A stretch of DNA of 64,000 nt from Bradyrhizobium sp. dw_78 (lineage in GTDB: Bacteria; Pseudomonadota; Alphaproteobacteria; Rhizobiales; Xanthobacteraceae). How positions within the stretch are numbered: the stretch's first letter is position 1; the number at the start of each line of letters is the position of its first letter. The notes beneath the pieces were generated by a model. That model saw only the letters and a program-made list of their open reading frames with translations. It made no database searches and was not told where the DNA came from. This document shows, in pieces, positions 36,252-44,427 of this stretch. Where the stretch lies: assembly GCF_018449525.1 (NCBI RefSeq), contig NZ_JAAVUS010000002.1:558001-622000 (forward strand), in the 5' to 3' direction. Both the position numbers and the translations under genes were made by a program.

Positions 36252-37068
36252 TGTCGTTCCTCTGAAAGGCGGCCTCGTTCGACAATGCCGGTTGCGGACG
36301 ATTGCGATAGATGGGCTCGTCCTTTCCGAGATAGGCCTCGACCACAAGCGGATGACCACAAACCGAGGCCGGATCGCCTTCGGCGATCTTGCGGCCGAAA
36401 TTGAGCGCCACCGTATGATCGCAAAGCGTTCTGACGAAGCCGGTATCATGCTCGACGATCAGCACCGTCGTGTCACGCGGAAGCGACGACGCAAGCACCG
36501 TCACCAGTTCCTCGCGTTCGCTCGAATTGAGTCCGGCAGCCGGTTCATCGAGCAGCAGAAGCCGGGGCCGGCCGACCAGCGCGCGGGCGATCTCGATGCG
36601 TTTTTGCACGCCGTAAGAAAGGCCCTGGGCCAATCTGTCGACGTCGTCGCGAAGCCCCAAGGTCTCGGCCACCTCCATGGCTTCGTCGCGCCAGGCGCGA
36701 TTCCACCTGCCCCCGAGCGGCGCGAGAATTCTCGCCCACGACCCGACCAGACGGTGCTGACCGAGCATGATATTTTCCAGCACCGTCAGGTGCTTCATCA
36801 GGCGGAGGTTCTGGAACGTCCGCCCGATGCCGAGATCGATGCGCCGGTCGAGCGGGACATCGTCGATCGGCTCATCATCAAGCAGGATTTCGCCCGCGGT
36901 GGCGCGGTAGACGCCGCTCAGCAGATTGAAGATGGTCGTCTTGCCGGCGCCATTCGGGCCGATCAGCCCGCAACGGGATCCCTTGCGAACCTGAATGTCG
37001 AGATTATCGATCACCGACAACCCGCCAAAGGTGAGCGTAATACCGTGCAGGAACAGCAGGGGCTTCAT
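36241..37068 (-). CDS. livG: Branched-chain-type ABC transporter ATP-binding protein (LivG-like)
   Basis: 275 residues. Walker A is GPNGAGKTT, the signature is LSYGVQKRIEIARAL, Walker B is RLLLLDEPA and the H-loop is VEHDTGF; the typical LivG insert (GRTFQNLRLMKHLTVLENI) is present. The start at 37068 overlaps the stop of livM (ATGA), giving tight coupling. The tail of about 20 residues after YLGKDEPIYRN is longer than usual and overlaps livF. Confidence 0.9.
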   Translation of the reverse strand: MKPLLFLHGITLTFGGLSVIDNLDIQVRKGSRCGLIGPNGAGKTTIFNLLSGVYRATAGEILLDDEPIDDVPLDRRIDLGIGRTFQNLRLMKHLTVLENIMLGQHRLVGSWARILAPLGGRWNRAWRDEAMEVAETLGLRDDVDRLAQGLSYGVQKRIEIARALVGRPRLLLLDEPAAGLNSSEREELVTVLASSLPRDTTVLIVEHDTGFVRTLCDHTVALNFGRKIAEGDPASVCGHPLVVEAYLGKDEPIYRNRPQPALSNEAAFQRNDNAA

Positions 37069-37898
37069 GCGAGGCGCCTCCGGAACGGCAGATCGTGGAT
37101 CAAACGCCTCGTCAGCAGGCCCTCGGGACGCAGCAGCATCAAAAGGATGATGCAGACGCCAAAGCCGACATACCGCCACTGATCGGTGCTCCGGAGAAAT
37201 TCGGGCACGAGCGTAAACACGAGCGCCCCGATCAAGGGCCCGACGGGAGTCTGGAGCCCGCCCAGCAGTGCGTAGAGCACCGCATAGGTGCTGAGCAGCA
37301 CATTGAAATGCTGCGCTTCGAGATAGTTGAAGTGATGGGCGTAAAGCGCTCCGGCGACGCCGGCAAATCCGGCGCCGATCGTCAGGGCGGCGATCTCGAC
37401 GCGCCGCACCTTGACGCCGAATACCGCGGTGCCCCTGCCGTCGTTTCGGACCGCCGTCATGCACAGGCCAAACCGTGTACTGCTCAGCCAGACCACGGCC
37501 GCGAGAACGAGCACCATCACCGCCGCCATCGGAGCGACGCTCATATGATCGTTCACCACGAAGCCGCTGGCGCCCCCCAGTGCATTCACGTTGAGCAATA
37601 CCGCCGCGACGACCTCCGAAAATGCCAGCGTCGCGATCGTCAGATAGATTCCGCGCGCGCGAAGAACCGGAATCGAAACCGCAAGTCCCGCGATCGTCGA
37701 GGCGCAGGCGCCGCCCAGGATCGAAAGGCCGAGCGGCACCCCATGTCCGTTCAGGACAGCCGAGGTGTAGGCCCCGATCGCCATGAAACCGGCGATGCCG
37801 AGATTGAGTTGGCCGCAGGCCAGCGGCATGTAGGCCGCATACGCCGCAACGACGTTGATGATCAGGATCGCGGCAATCTGGGTTGCATAGCCGCTCAT
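37065..37898 (-). CDS. livM: Branched-chain-type ABC transporter permease (LivM-like)
   Basis: 277 residues with about eight membrane segments and the LivM loop (RGIYLTIATLAFSEVVAAVL; MTAVRNDGRGTAVFGVKV). It forms the membrane channel with LivH. The start ATG (37898) shares one base with the stop of livH (TGATG), so translation is coupled. The upstream open frame to 38069 lies inside livH and is not used. Confidence 0.9.
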   Translation of the reverse strand: MSGYATQIAAILIINVVAAYAAYMPLACGQLNLGIAGFMAIGAYTSAVLNGHGVPLGLSILGGACASTIAGLAVSIPVLRARGIYLTIATLAFSEVVAAVLLNVNALGGASGFVVNDHMSVAPMAAVMVLVLAAVVWLSSTRFGLCMTAVRNDGRGTAVFGVKVRRVEIAALTIGAGFAGVAGALYAHHFNYLEAQHFNVLLSTYAVLYALLGGLQTPVGPLIGALVFTLVPEFLRSTDQWRYVGFGVCIILLMLLRPEGLLTRRLIHDLPFRRRLA

Positions 37899-38773
37899 CA
37901 CATGCGCTCGACCAGAATGGCGCGATCGCCGAGCAGGCCGTTCGGCATCACAAGGATGAGCAGAAGCAGGAGACCATAGACAACGACGTTCACAGCCTCT
38001 GAACTGACATAGGAAATGGTCAACACTTCCACGCCAGCAATGATCATGGCACCGAGCAACGCTCCCCATATGTTGCCCATGCCGCCGAGCACCATCGCCG
38101 AAATGCCCTTGAGCGCAACTTCAGATCCCATGTCCCAGGACACCTGGAGATAGCTGATGCCGAACAGCGCGCCACCCATGCCGGCGAGCAGGCCGGAAAT
38201 GAGATACATTCCGGACACGGTTCGCCCGACGTCGACGCCGAGCATTTCGGAAATGACAGAGCTCTCCGCGATAGAGCGAAGGCCTCGCCCAAGCTTGGTG
38301 CGCGTTACGACGACGTAACAGGTCACGATCAGCGCCAGCGAGATGGCGAAACTTGCGAGTTGAGGCAGGCTGAGCAGCAGTTTTGCGACGCGGATGCTCG
38401 CGCCGCCAAACGGGCTCGGATAGCCGACGGCGTCCGATCCGAAATAGATCACGACGAGGTTTTCGAACAGGATCAGGAAGCCGAGCGAACTGACAAGCGG
38501 GATATGGCTGTCGGAATTCTTCAGCCACCGGAACGTGAAACGCTCGATGATGAGCGACGCGCCGCCGGTGACGGCGAGCGCCACAGCTACCGAGAGGCCG
38601 ATACCATACCCTTTCGACAACATTGCGCAGGAGACGATGCCGCCCAGCATGAACAGCGCCGGAATACTGAAATTCAGGAAATTGAGGATGCCGATCGTCA
38701 GCGAAAACGCGAGCGCCACCAGCGCGTAGATGCCGCCAAGAAGCAGTCCGTTGACGAGTTGCTGGGCCAGCAT
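37898..38773 (-). CDS. livH: Branched-chain-type ABC transporter permease (LivH-like)
   Basis: 291 residues with about eight membrane segments and LivH signatures (GGIYALVALAFSLTIGILNF; GLRSIAESSVISEMLGVDV). First gene of the transporter operon. A near-perfect dyad operator sits 17-36 bases upstream of its ATG, so the whole transporter should be under the same control as the monooxygenase and ubiD genes. The ribosome site (gagcgga) is weak. Confidence 0.9.
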   Translation of the reverse strand: MLAQQLVNGLLLGGIYALVALAFSLTIGILNFLNFSIPALFMLGGIVSCAMLSKGYGIGLSVAVALAVTGGASLIIERFTFRWLKNSDSHIPLVSSLGFLILFENLVVIYFGSDAVGYPSPFGGASIRVAKLLLSLPQLASFAISLALIVTCYVVVTRTKLGRGLRSIAESSVISEMLGVDVGRTVSGMYLISGLLAGMGGALFGISYLQVSWDMGSEVALKGISAMVLGGMGNIWGALLGAMIIAGVEVLTISYVSSEAVNVVVYGLLLLLILVMPNGLLGDRAILVERM

Positions 38774-38789
38774 AAAATTCCGCTCAGTA

Positions 38790-38809
38790 TTCGTGTTTCA
38801 TTTCACGAA
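38790..38809. promoter_or_regulatory. Predicted GntR-type operator, livH promoter (best dyad)
   Basis: ttcgtgtttcatttcacgaa: perfect outer arms ttcgtg and cacgaa around tttcattt. On the minus strand it holds the shared core TGAAATGAAACA. It is the most symmetric of the four copies and so the best guide to the binding site. Confidence 0.7.
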
Positions 38810-39030
38810 GCAAGCGACATGCCAGAACCCCTATTCGCCGGATTTCGACCGAAAGCCCCCAAAATCCGGATAACGCCCAGCTATTTCAGGAAGAGCGCCG
38901 GTCCCCTCCGGCATCATGGAACGCACCGGCAGCCCTTACGGGTGCAGCTTTGTGCAAGGTGCCACGAAATTAATCCAAGCTGCCTACCGGTGCCACGAAG
39001 CCGAAACTCGCTACACCGTACAGCAAGCGT

Positions 39031-39735
39031 TCAGCGGGCGAGCGCAGACAGCCTGCCCCTGGTGGCCGCGGGCGGCTGCGCCGGCACGCGCTCCTGCCGA
39101 ATAGCGGTTGCAAGATCCTGGATGTGGCTGCGCGCTTCGCGTTCGGCGAGATCCGGATCATGCTTGCGGATGGCCGCCAATATCTTTTCGTGATCGGTGC
39201 ATGATTGCGGCAGGTGCGTCGGAATCGAATTGCGTTGGATGCGCATCGCCCGCATCTGCGCAAACACCGATTTCAGCAGCCGTTCGAGCGTCACATTGTT
39301 GGCCGCACGGAGAATTTCCTCATGAAATTCGATGGTGCGCGTATAATAACCATCGGAGTCGCCGCTGCTCAGGCAGGCGCGCTGGTCGTCGATGCTCCGC
39401 TGCAGGATGGCGAGTTGGCGGTCCGTGACATTGGAGGCCGCGAGCCGCGCAGCCATCCCCTCAAGCGCCTCGCGCGCGATGTACATTTCCAGCGCACGTC
39501 CGGGATCGTAGTCGACGAGATACACCCCCTGCCGCGGCACGACCTCGACCACGCGCTCGGCCTCCAGCCGGTTGATGGCGGCCCATAACGGGGTGCGGCT
39601 GACGCCAAGCTCACGGCTGAGTTCCTCGACGCTGACCTTGTCGCCCGGATTGTACCGGTCGCCATTGAGCAGCATGTCGCGGACCACCGTATAGGCGTCC
39701 TCGCTTAAATTGGACCGTTTGAGCTTCCGCGCCAT
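39031..39735 (-). CDS. GntR-family transcriptional regulator (FCD/FadR subfamily)
   Basis: 234 residues. The winged helix-turn-helix is at about 1-75 (VSVEELSRELGVSRTPLWAA; VVPRQGVYLVDYD), followed by a helical FCD ligand-binding domain at about 85-215. FCD regulators usually repress catabolic genes and let go when a carboxylic acid binds. It is the only DNA-binding regulator in the region from 28.7 to 49.4 kb and lies beside the liv operon, so it is the best candidate to bind the TGAAATGAAACA sites. A weak version (gtttcat, 39752-39758) lies upstream of its own start. The 257-base spacer to livH has nothing else recognised. Confidence 0.88.
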   Translation of the reverse strand: MARKLKRSNLSEDAYTVVRDMLLNGDRYNPGDKVSVEELSRELGVSRTPLWAAINRLEAERVVEVVPRQGVYLVDYDPGRALEMYIAREALEGMAARLAASNVTDRQLAILQRSIDDQRACLSSGDSDGYYTRTIEFHEEILRAANNVTLERLLKSVFAQMRAMRIQRNSIPTHLPQSCTDHEKILAAIRKHDPDLAEREARSHIQDLATAIRQERVPAQPPAATRGRLSALAR

Positions 39736-39858
39736 CCCAGAGAATCCACACGTTTCATGATAGATTTCTACTCTTAGCTGCGAATCCCCCGCGCCTCAAG
39801 CTGCATCTCGATCGGCCCCTCTGGAAAATTGATATATTTTTCAATGGCATGCCAGGCC

Positions 39859-41244
39859 TCATCCGACCGGCTGGGACGGCAGAACCGCCCCCTCCCCCCG
39901 TCTGGCGACGTCCAGCATCGCCGCAACGCTCACGATCTTGCGCCGCGGCCTGCCCGCCTCGCGTCCGGAAAGACATTCCGCGGCATCGATCCGCTTCCAA
40001 TCCATGAAGTCGATCCGGGAACCTGAAAGCAGCGCAGGGGTCCGCGGCCGACCGGGCTTTACCGGCCAGCGCCCCTCGCGAAAGTCCGATAGCAGCGTGC
40101 GAACCGTTTCCATCGCATCGGCGCGATTGGTCCCGATCACACCGGTGGCGCCCCGTTTGATCCAGCCGGCAACATAAAGCGGCATACTGCCGTTGGCTTC
40201 TCCGGTTACACGGCCCGCAACATTGGGAATGATTCCGCGGCGCTCGTCGAATGGCGCGTTGCCCAACGGCTTGCCTCGAAATCCGATGCTTGAGATCGCA
40301 AGACCTGCCGAAATCGCAAAATGCTCCGCGCCCGGTACGGCCTTCCGGTTGTCGGCAGGGCCTTCCAACCGGTTGCGCGCAAACCGAACCGACCGGACGC
40401 GATCTGTCCCTTCGATCTCCATCGGGCTTGCGAGAAAATCGAGATGAAGCTCCTTTGCATCCTCGCCATGCGCCTCGCGGGCGATGGCGTCGGCCATCAC
40501 GCTGACATTGCGCTTGATCGCCGCATTGACCGGCAGATCGAGATACGCCTGTTCTTCCTCATTGAGCTGCATGGCGTCCTGATCGATCACGACCCGAACG
40601 CCGGGCAATCCGAGAAGTTCGCGCAATTCCGCGGTCGTGAACGACGCCTGCGCCGGGCCCCGGCGTCCGACCAGGTGAACCCGCCGCACGCGGCTCTCGC
40701 GAAGCGCTTCGAGCGCGTGGTCGGCAATATCGGTCTTTGCGAGCCTTGCATGGTCGCTGAGCAGAATGCGCGCGACGTCGATGCCGACATTGCCATGTCC
40801 AACGACGACCGCGCATTCGTGATCGAAACGCGGCTCAAGGCCGGCGAAATCCGGATGGCCATTATACCAGCCGACGAAATCGGTGGCGGTGATGCTTTGT
40901 GGAAGATCGCTGCCCGGAATCGGAAGCGGCGTTCCGGCAGACGCGCCATAAGCGAGAATGACCGCGTCATATCGGTTTCGCAGCCCGGCGAGCGGAATAT
41001 CGCGGCCAATATCGATATTCCCGAAGAACGCGAATTTGGGGTTAGTGGCCAGAGCGTCGAAGACCTTGACGACCTGCTTGATCTGCTGGTGATCCGGCGC
41101 CACGCCGGAGCGAACCAGGCCGTAAGGTGTCGGCAGCCGGTCGAACATATCCACCCGCACACCGGCATCGGATTTCAACAAGGCCTCGGCCGCGAAAAAG
41201 CCGCTCGGGCCGCTGCCGACAATGGCGATTTCAGGTTCAGACAT
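39859..41244 (-). CDS. FprA/adrenodoxin reductase-type ferredoxin-NADP reductase
   Basis: 461 residues, typical for this class. The FAD motif is IAIVGSGPSGFFAAEALL (residues 5-22), followed by DMFDRLPTPYGLVRSGVAPDH; the NADP fold is AVVVGHGNVGIDVARILL; VGRRGPAQASFT is a hallmark of adrenodoxin reductase relatives. It passes electrons from NADPH to a ferredoxin. It is the only ferredoxin reductase seen near the 7Fe ferredoxin and Rieske oxygenase (28734-30071), so the three likely form one oxygenase system even though 10 kb apart. I chose the ATG at 41244; the frame is open to 41298. It lies between the amidotransferase and gntR genes on the same strand. Confidence 0.9.
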   Translation of the reverse strand: MSEPEIAIVGSGPSGFFAAEALLKSDAGVRVDMFDRLPTPYGLVRSGVAPDHQQIKQVVKVFDALATNPKFAFFGNIDIGRDIPLAGLRNRYDAVILAYGASAGTPLPIPGSDLPQSITATDFVGWYNGHPDFAGLEPRFDHECAVVVGHGNVGIDVARILLSDHARLAKTDIADHALEALRESRVRRVHLVGRRGPAQASFTTAELRELLGLPGVRVVIDQDAMQLNEEEQAYLDLPVNAAIKRNVSVMADAIAREAHGEDAKELHLDFLASPMEIEGTDRVRSVRFARNRLEGPADNRKAVPGAEHFAISAGLAISSIGFRGKPLGNAPFDERRGIIPNVAGRVTGEANGSMPLYVAGWIKRGATGVIGTNRADAMETVRTLLSDFREGRWPVKPGRPRTPALLSGSRIDFMDWKRIDAAECLSGREAGRPRRKIVSVAAMLDVARRGEGAVLPSQPVG

Positions 41245-41308
41245 CGCTAGAATCCGTAAGGCGCTTTCCACAGTTCGGCGTTTGCAAGCGCCGCCCATTT
41301 TTCAGCAA

Positions 41309-42016
41309 TCATAATTGGGATAGCCAGCGCGAGACGAAGCGCGCATTTCTCTCGGCAAGGCCGGCGGCATATTTCGCGGTGTCCGCGCGAAGTCTCGACA
41401 GCGTGTCCGGTCCCATCTTGCGGATATCCCCTGCGAAAGCGACGAACCATTGTTCGAGTTCGGCCGCGTCGGTCTCGACGTGAAACTGCAAGGCAAGCCC
41501 ATAATTTCCGACCGCAAAGGCCTGTTTCGCATAACGCGACGTCGAAGCCAGCAGCGTCGCGCCTTCCGGGAGATCGAATGTGTCGCCGTGCCAATGCAGC
41601 ACCGGCAAATCCTCCGCCGCAATTTCGGCAAGCGCGTGCCGTTGCCCGTCCGCCGTCAACTGAACCGGCGCCCAGCCGAGTTCGACGCCGTTTGTTCCCG
41701 GAAACACCCTGGCTCCAAGCGCCGCCGCCATCAGCTGCGATCCGAGACAAATGCCGAGAACCGGCCGTTTCACCTTGAGGCGGGTGCGGATGATGTCGAT
41801 TTCTTCGGTCAGGAACGGATATTCCGGCGCATCATAGACGCCGATCGGCCCGCCCATCACGATCAGCAAATCCGCTTCCTCGGCCCGTTCGCGAAATCGC
41901 CGAACCGATGCAGCCGGAATCGATACGACCTCGTATCCGCACGTCTCGAGCGTCGGCTCCAGCGTACCGGGATGCTCAACGGCCAGATGTTCGATGACCA
42001 GACAGGTTTTGCTCAT
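41309..42016 (-). CDS. Class I glutamine amidotransferase-like protein
   Basis: 235 residues. The triad is Cys90 (VLGICLGSQ), His179 and Glu181 (LQFHVE), as in class I amidotransferases that hydrolyse glutamine or gamma-glutamyl amides. It stands alone without a synthase domain. Relatives include GuaA-like domains, PuuD-like gamma-glutamyl hydrolases and AtdA2 of aniline breakdown. It precedes the ferredoxin reductase gene on the same strand. With the gamma-glutamyltransferase at 30332 it hints at gamma-glutamyl chemistry in the pathway, but no glutamine-synthetase-like ligase is in the window. Confidence 0.85.
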   Translation of the reverse strand: MSKTCLVIEHLAVEHPGTLEPTLETCGYEVVSIPAASVRRFRERAEEADLLIVMGGPIGVYDAPEYPFLTEEIDIIRTRLKVKRPVLGICLGSQLMAAALGARVFPGTNGVELGWAPVQLTADGQRHALAEIAAEDLPVLHWHGDTFDLPEGATLLASTSRYAKQAFAVGNYGLALQFHVETDAAELEQWFVAFAGDIRKMGPDTLSRLRADTAKYAAGLAERNARFVSRWLSQL

Positions 42017-42124
42017 GCGGCGGCCTCGCTCATGGCGCGGCGAATGCGCGTGCGGCACCATGGCCCGCGTTTTGCAAGCCCTGAAGGGGCTCCCGACTCG
42101 TGCGTGACTCTATTGAGGAATCCC

Positions 42125-42595
42125 ATGCGTCCAAACTCGCTTCGCTTTCTCGCCGATAATTCCGATCGCGTCTGCGGAATCGTCGCAGCCGTCACCGCCG
42201 TTTTTCTGTATCTCAACGCGACCAACTTGCCCTTTGGGACCGTCGGCGCGCCCGACTCGGGCTTTTTCCCAAAATCACTGTCCGCGATCCTGGCCATCCT
42301 CGGCCTCGGCATGCTGCTGCGACCGCGATCTGCAAAACATGAACGAGCGGATTTCACCTTACGCAGTTGGGCCGTACCCTTGGCGGCTATCGTCCTGCTT
42401 GCATATGCAGCGCTTCTCGATAAGGCAGGTTTCGTTCTCAGCACGATTACGGTTCTCTTCCTTCTGATGACTGCCTATGGCAGGCTACGCTGGGTTGTCG
42501 CGCTCGCCTTTTCCGTCTCGGCCGTCACCGTCTGCTATGTCGGCTTCACGGAACTTGGCGTACCGCTTCCACAAGGTGTCCTATCCATTTTCTAA
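42125..42595 (+). CDS. tctB: Tripartite tricarboxylate transporter small membrane subunit (TctB)
   Basis: 156 residues with four predicted membrane segments and the TctB pattern (GTVGAPDSGFFPKSLSAILA near the start). It is the small partner of TctA. The ATG at 42125 has gagga upstream; the longer open frame back to 41450 runs opposite the amidotransferase gene and is not used. It is divergent from the amidotransferase gene (108-base spacer) and runs tail to tail into tctA, 4 bases apart, instead of forming the normal tctB-tctA operon. Confidence 0.86.
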   Translation: MRPNSLRFLADNSDRVCGIVAAVTAVFLYLNATNLPFGTVGAPDSGFFPKSLSAILAILGLGMLLRPRSAKHERADFTLRSWAVPLAAIVLLAYAALLDKAGFVLSTITVLFLLMTAYGRLRWVVALAFSVSAVTVCYVGFTELGVPLPQGVLSIF

Positions 42596-42599
42596 GCTC

Positions 42600-44144
42600 T
42601 CATTCCGCGGGTTGTGGTGCGCGCGGATCCTCCCGGATACCTCGCCACGCGCCGGCCAGTGCGCTCAATATAGGCCACAATCCGATGAGCAGCGCGGCGG
42701 CTATCAGTGAACCCGCCACGGGCCGGTTGACGAAGATCGAAAAATGGCCGCCGGACATGATCAGGGACTGCCGAAGCGCAGTCTCCATGATGGGACCGAT
42801 CACAAACGCCAGCACCAAAGGCGGCAGCGGAAAATCGAATTTCCGCATCAGGTAGCCGAGCACGCCAAAGGCCGTCATCGACGCGATATCTGTGGGGTTG
42901 TTATTGACGCCATAAGCACCCGCAAGGCACGCCAGCACGATGACGGGCACCAGGATGCTGTTGGGCACCAGCGTGATCTTCGAGAGGTAGCCGATCAGCG
43001 GCAGCATCAGGCACAGCAGGATGCAATTGCCGACGAACATGCTGGTGACGATCGCCCAGAACATTTCCGGATGCTGTACCATCAGCGTCGGCCCCGGCGT
43101 AATCCCGTGAAGCATGAAAGCGCCCAGCATCAGTGCCATCACGGCGTTCTCGGGCAGTCCCAATGTCAGCAGCGGGATAAACCCGGCGCAGGTCGCCGCA
43201 TTGGCCGCCGCTTCCGGTGCCGCGACGCCACCGACGGCGCCGCCGCCGAAATTCTGCGAGGCATGCCGCCAGCGTTTCGCCGCCGCATAGGCCAGATAGG
43301 ATGACACCGTCGCTCCGCCACCCGGAAGCAGTCCGACAAAAAAGCCAACCAGCGTCCCTTGCGCAATGGGCCGCGCGGCATTCCGCCAGTCCTGCCGCGT
43401 CGGCAGGACCTCGCGCAGCCGCGTCGGCGCGCGGATCGCCTCCGAAGCCACGATCTTCTCCTCAAGCAGGGAGAAGACCTCGGAGATGCCGAACAATCCC
43501 ATCACCATCGGCACCAGGTCGATACCGGATTGCAGGCTGAGCGAGCCGAACGTGAAGCGCGCGGTGCTTCGAACGGGGTCGAGGCCGACGGTACCGAGCA
43601 GAAGGCCGAACACGGTCACGACAAGCGCCTTGATGACGGAGTTCGTCGCCAGATAGCTCACCAGCGTCAGCCCCAGCAGCGTAAGCGCAAAATATTCCGG
43701 CGGCCCGAAGTTCAACGCGAAGTCGGCGAGCGTGGGCGCGAGCAGGCTCAAACCGACCAACCCGAACATTCCCGCGATAAAGGCACTGAACATGGATATG
43801 CCCAGCGCCACGCCGGCGCGCCCCTGTTTCGTCAGTTCATAGCCGTCGATTGCGACCATGACGGATGCGGATTCACCGGGCACGCGAAGCAGGATCGATG
43901 TGATCGATCCGCCATACATCGAGCCGTACCAGATGCCGGAGAGCATGATGATCGCCGTCGGCGTATCGAGAAAATAGGTGATCGGCAAAAGCAGCGCGAT
44001 GGTCGCGGCCGAACCGAGGCCGGGCAATATTCCCACGATGACACCGAGCGACACGCCGATAAAGCAGAACAGCAGGCTCATCGGCTGCAATGAGATCGAA
44101 AAGCCGTGGGCGATGTCAGCGAGTGTGCTCAAGCCGTCCTCCAC
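42600..44144 (-). CDS. tctA: Tripartite tricarboxylate transporter large membrane subunit (TctA)
   Basis: 514 residues with about twelve membrane segments. Hallmarks are VGILPGLGSAATIALLLPIT near the N-terminus, SGIWYGSMYGGSITSILLRV and the second half repeat GLLPGGGATVSSYLAYAAAK. It carries carboxylates across the inner membrane driven by ion gradients, fed by a TctC receptor. The partner receptor is likely the one at 47179. It starts 64 bases from a predicted operator and is divergent from ubiD. Confidence 0.9.
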   Translation of the reverse strand: MEDGLSTLADIAHGFSISLQPMSLLFCFIGVSLGVIVGILPGLGSAATIALLLPITYFLDTPTAIIMLSGIWYGSMYGGSITSILLRVPGESASVMVAIDGYELTKQGRAGVALGISMFSAFIAGMFGLVGLSLLAPTLADFALNFGPPEYFALTLLGLTLVSYLATNSVIKALVVTVFGLLLGTVGLDPVRSTARFTFGSLSLQSGIDLVPMVMGLFGISEVFSLLEEKIVASEAIRAPTRLREVLPTRQDWRNAARPIAQGTLVGFFVGLLPGGGATVSSYLAYAAAKRWRHASQNFGGGAVGGVAAPEAAANAATCAGFIPLLTLGLPENAVMALMLGAFMLHGITPGPTLMVQHPEMFWAIVTSMFVGNCILLCLMLPLIGYLSKITLVPNSILVPVIVLACLAGAYGVNNNPTDIASMTAFGVLGYLMRKFDFPLPPLVLAFVIGPIMETALRQSLIMSGGHFSIFVNRPVAGSLIAAALLIGLWPILSALAGAWRGIREDPRAPQPAE

Positions 44145-44207
44145 GAGCGGAACGCGTTTCCCGCCACCCTTAACGGATAGCGGCTAGCAAGCGACGTGCC
44201 AACGTGA

Positions 44208-44227
44208 AAAATGTTTCATTTCACATA
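44208..44227. promoter_or_regulatory. Predicted GntR-type operator, tctA side
   Basis: aaaatgtttcatttcacata. The minus strand holds the core TGAAATGAAACA, identical to the other three sites. It is 64 bases upstream of tctA in the 283-base tctA-ubiD divergent spacer. Confidence 0.65.
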
Positions 44228-44328
44228 TCGATGACTGCCAACCCTGATCGAGTCCAACCTGCCACGCCCAATAATATTGCGGCTTTTGAGCAAAGTCTGG
44301 GCAAGGAACCGGAGTTTCCCAGCTCAAA

Positions 44329-44348
44329 GTTGTGAAATGAAACATTTT
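44329..44348. promoter_or_regulatory. Predicted GntR-type operator, ubiD side
   Basis: gttgtgaaatgaaacatttt. Same core as the other sites, here on the plus strand, 80 bases upstream of ubiD. It is inverted relative to the site at 44208, with 101 bases between them. Two sites in one divergent promoter could allow looping. Confidence 0.65.
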
Positions 44349-44427
44349 TTATTCTGGCACGCTTGTTGCTCGCGTTTGCCGGTGATGACCGGCGATATGC
44401 CCACCATGTCAAGGAAACGATAGCCCC

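Noticed and set aside
39749..39768. Fifth copy of the GntR operator in front of gntR
   Set aside because: Only gtttcat matches; the rest of the core differs. It is recorded as weak in the gntR entry.
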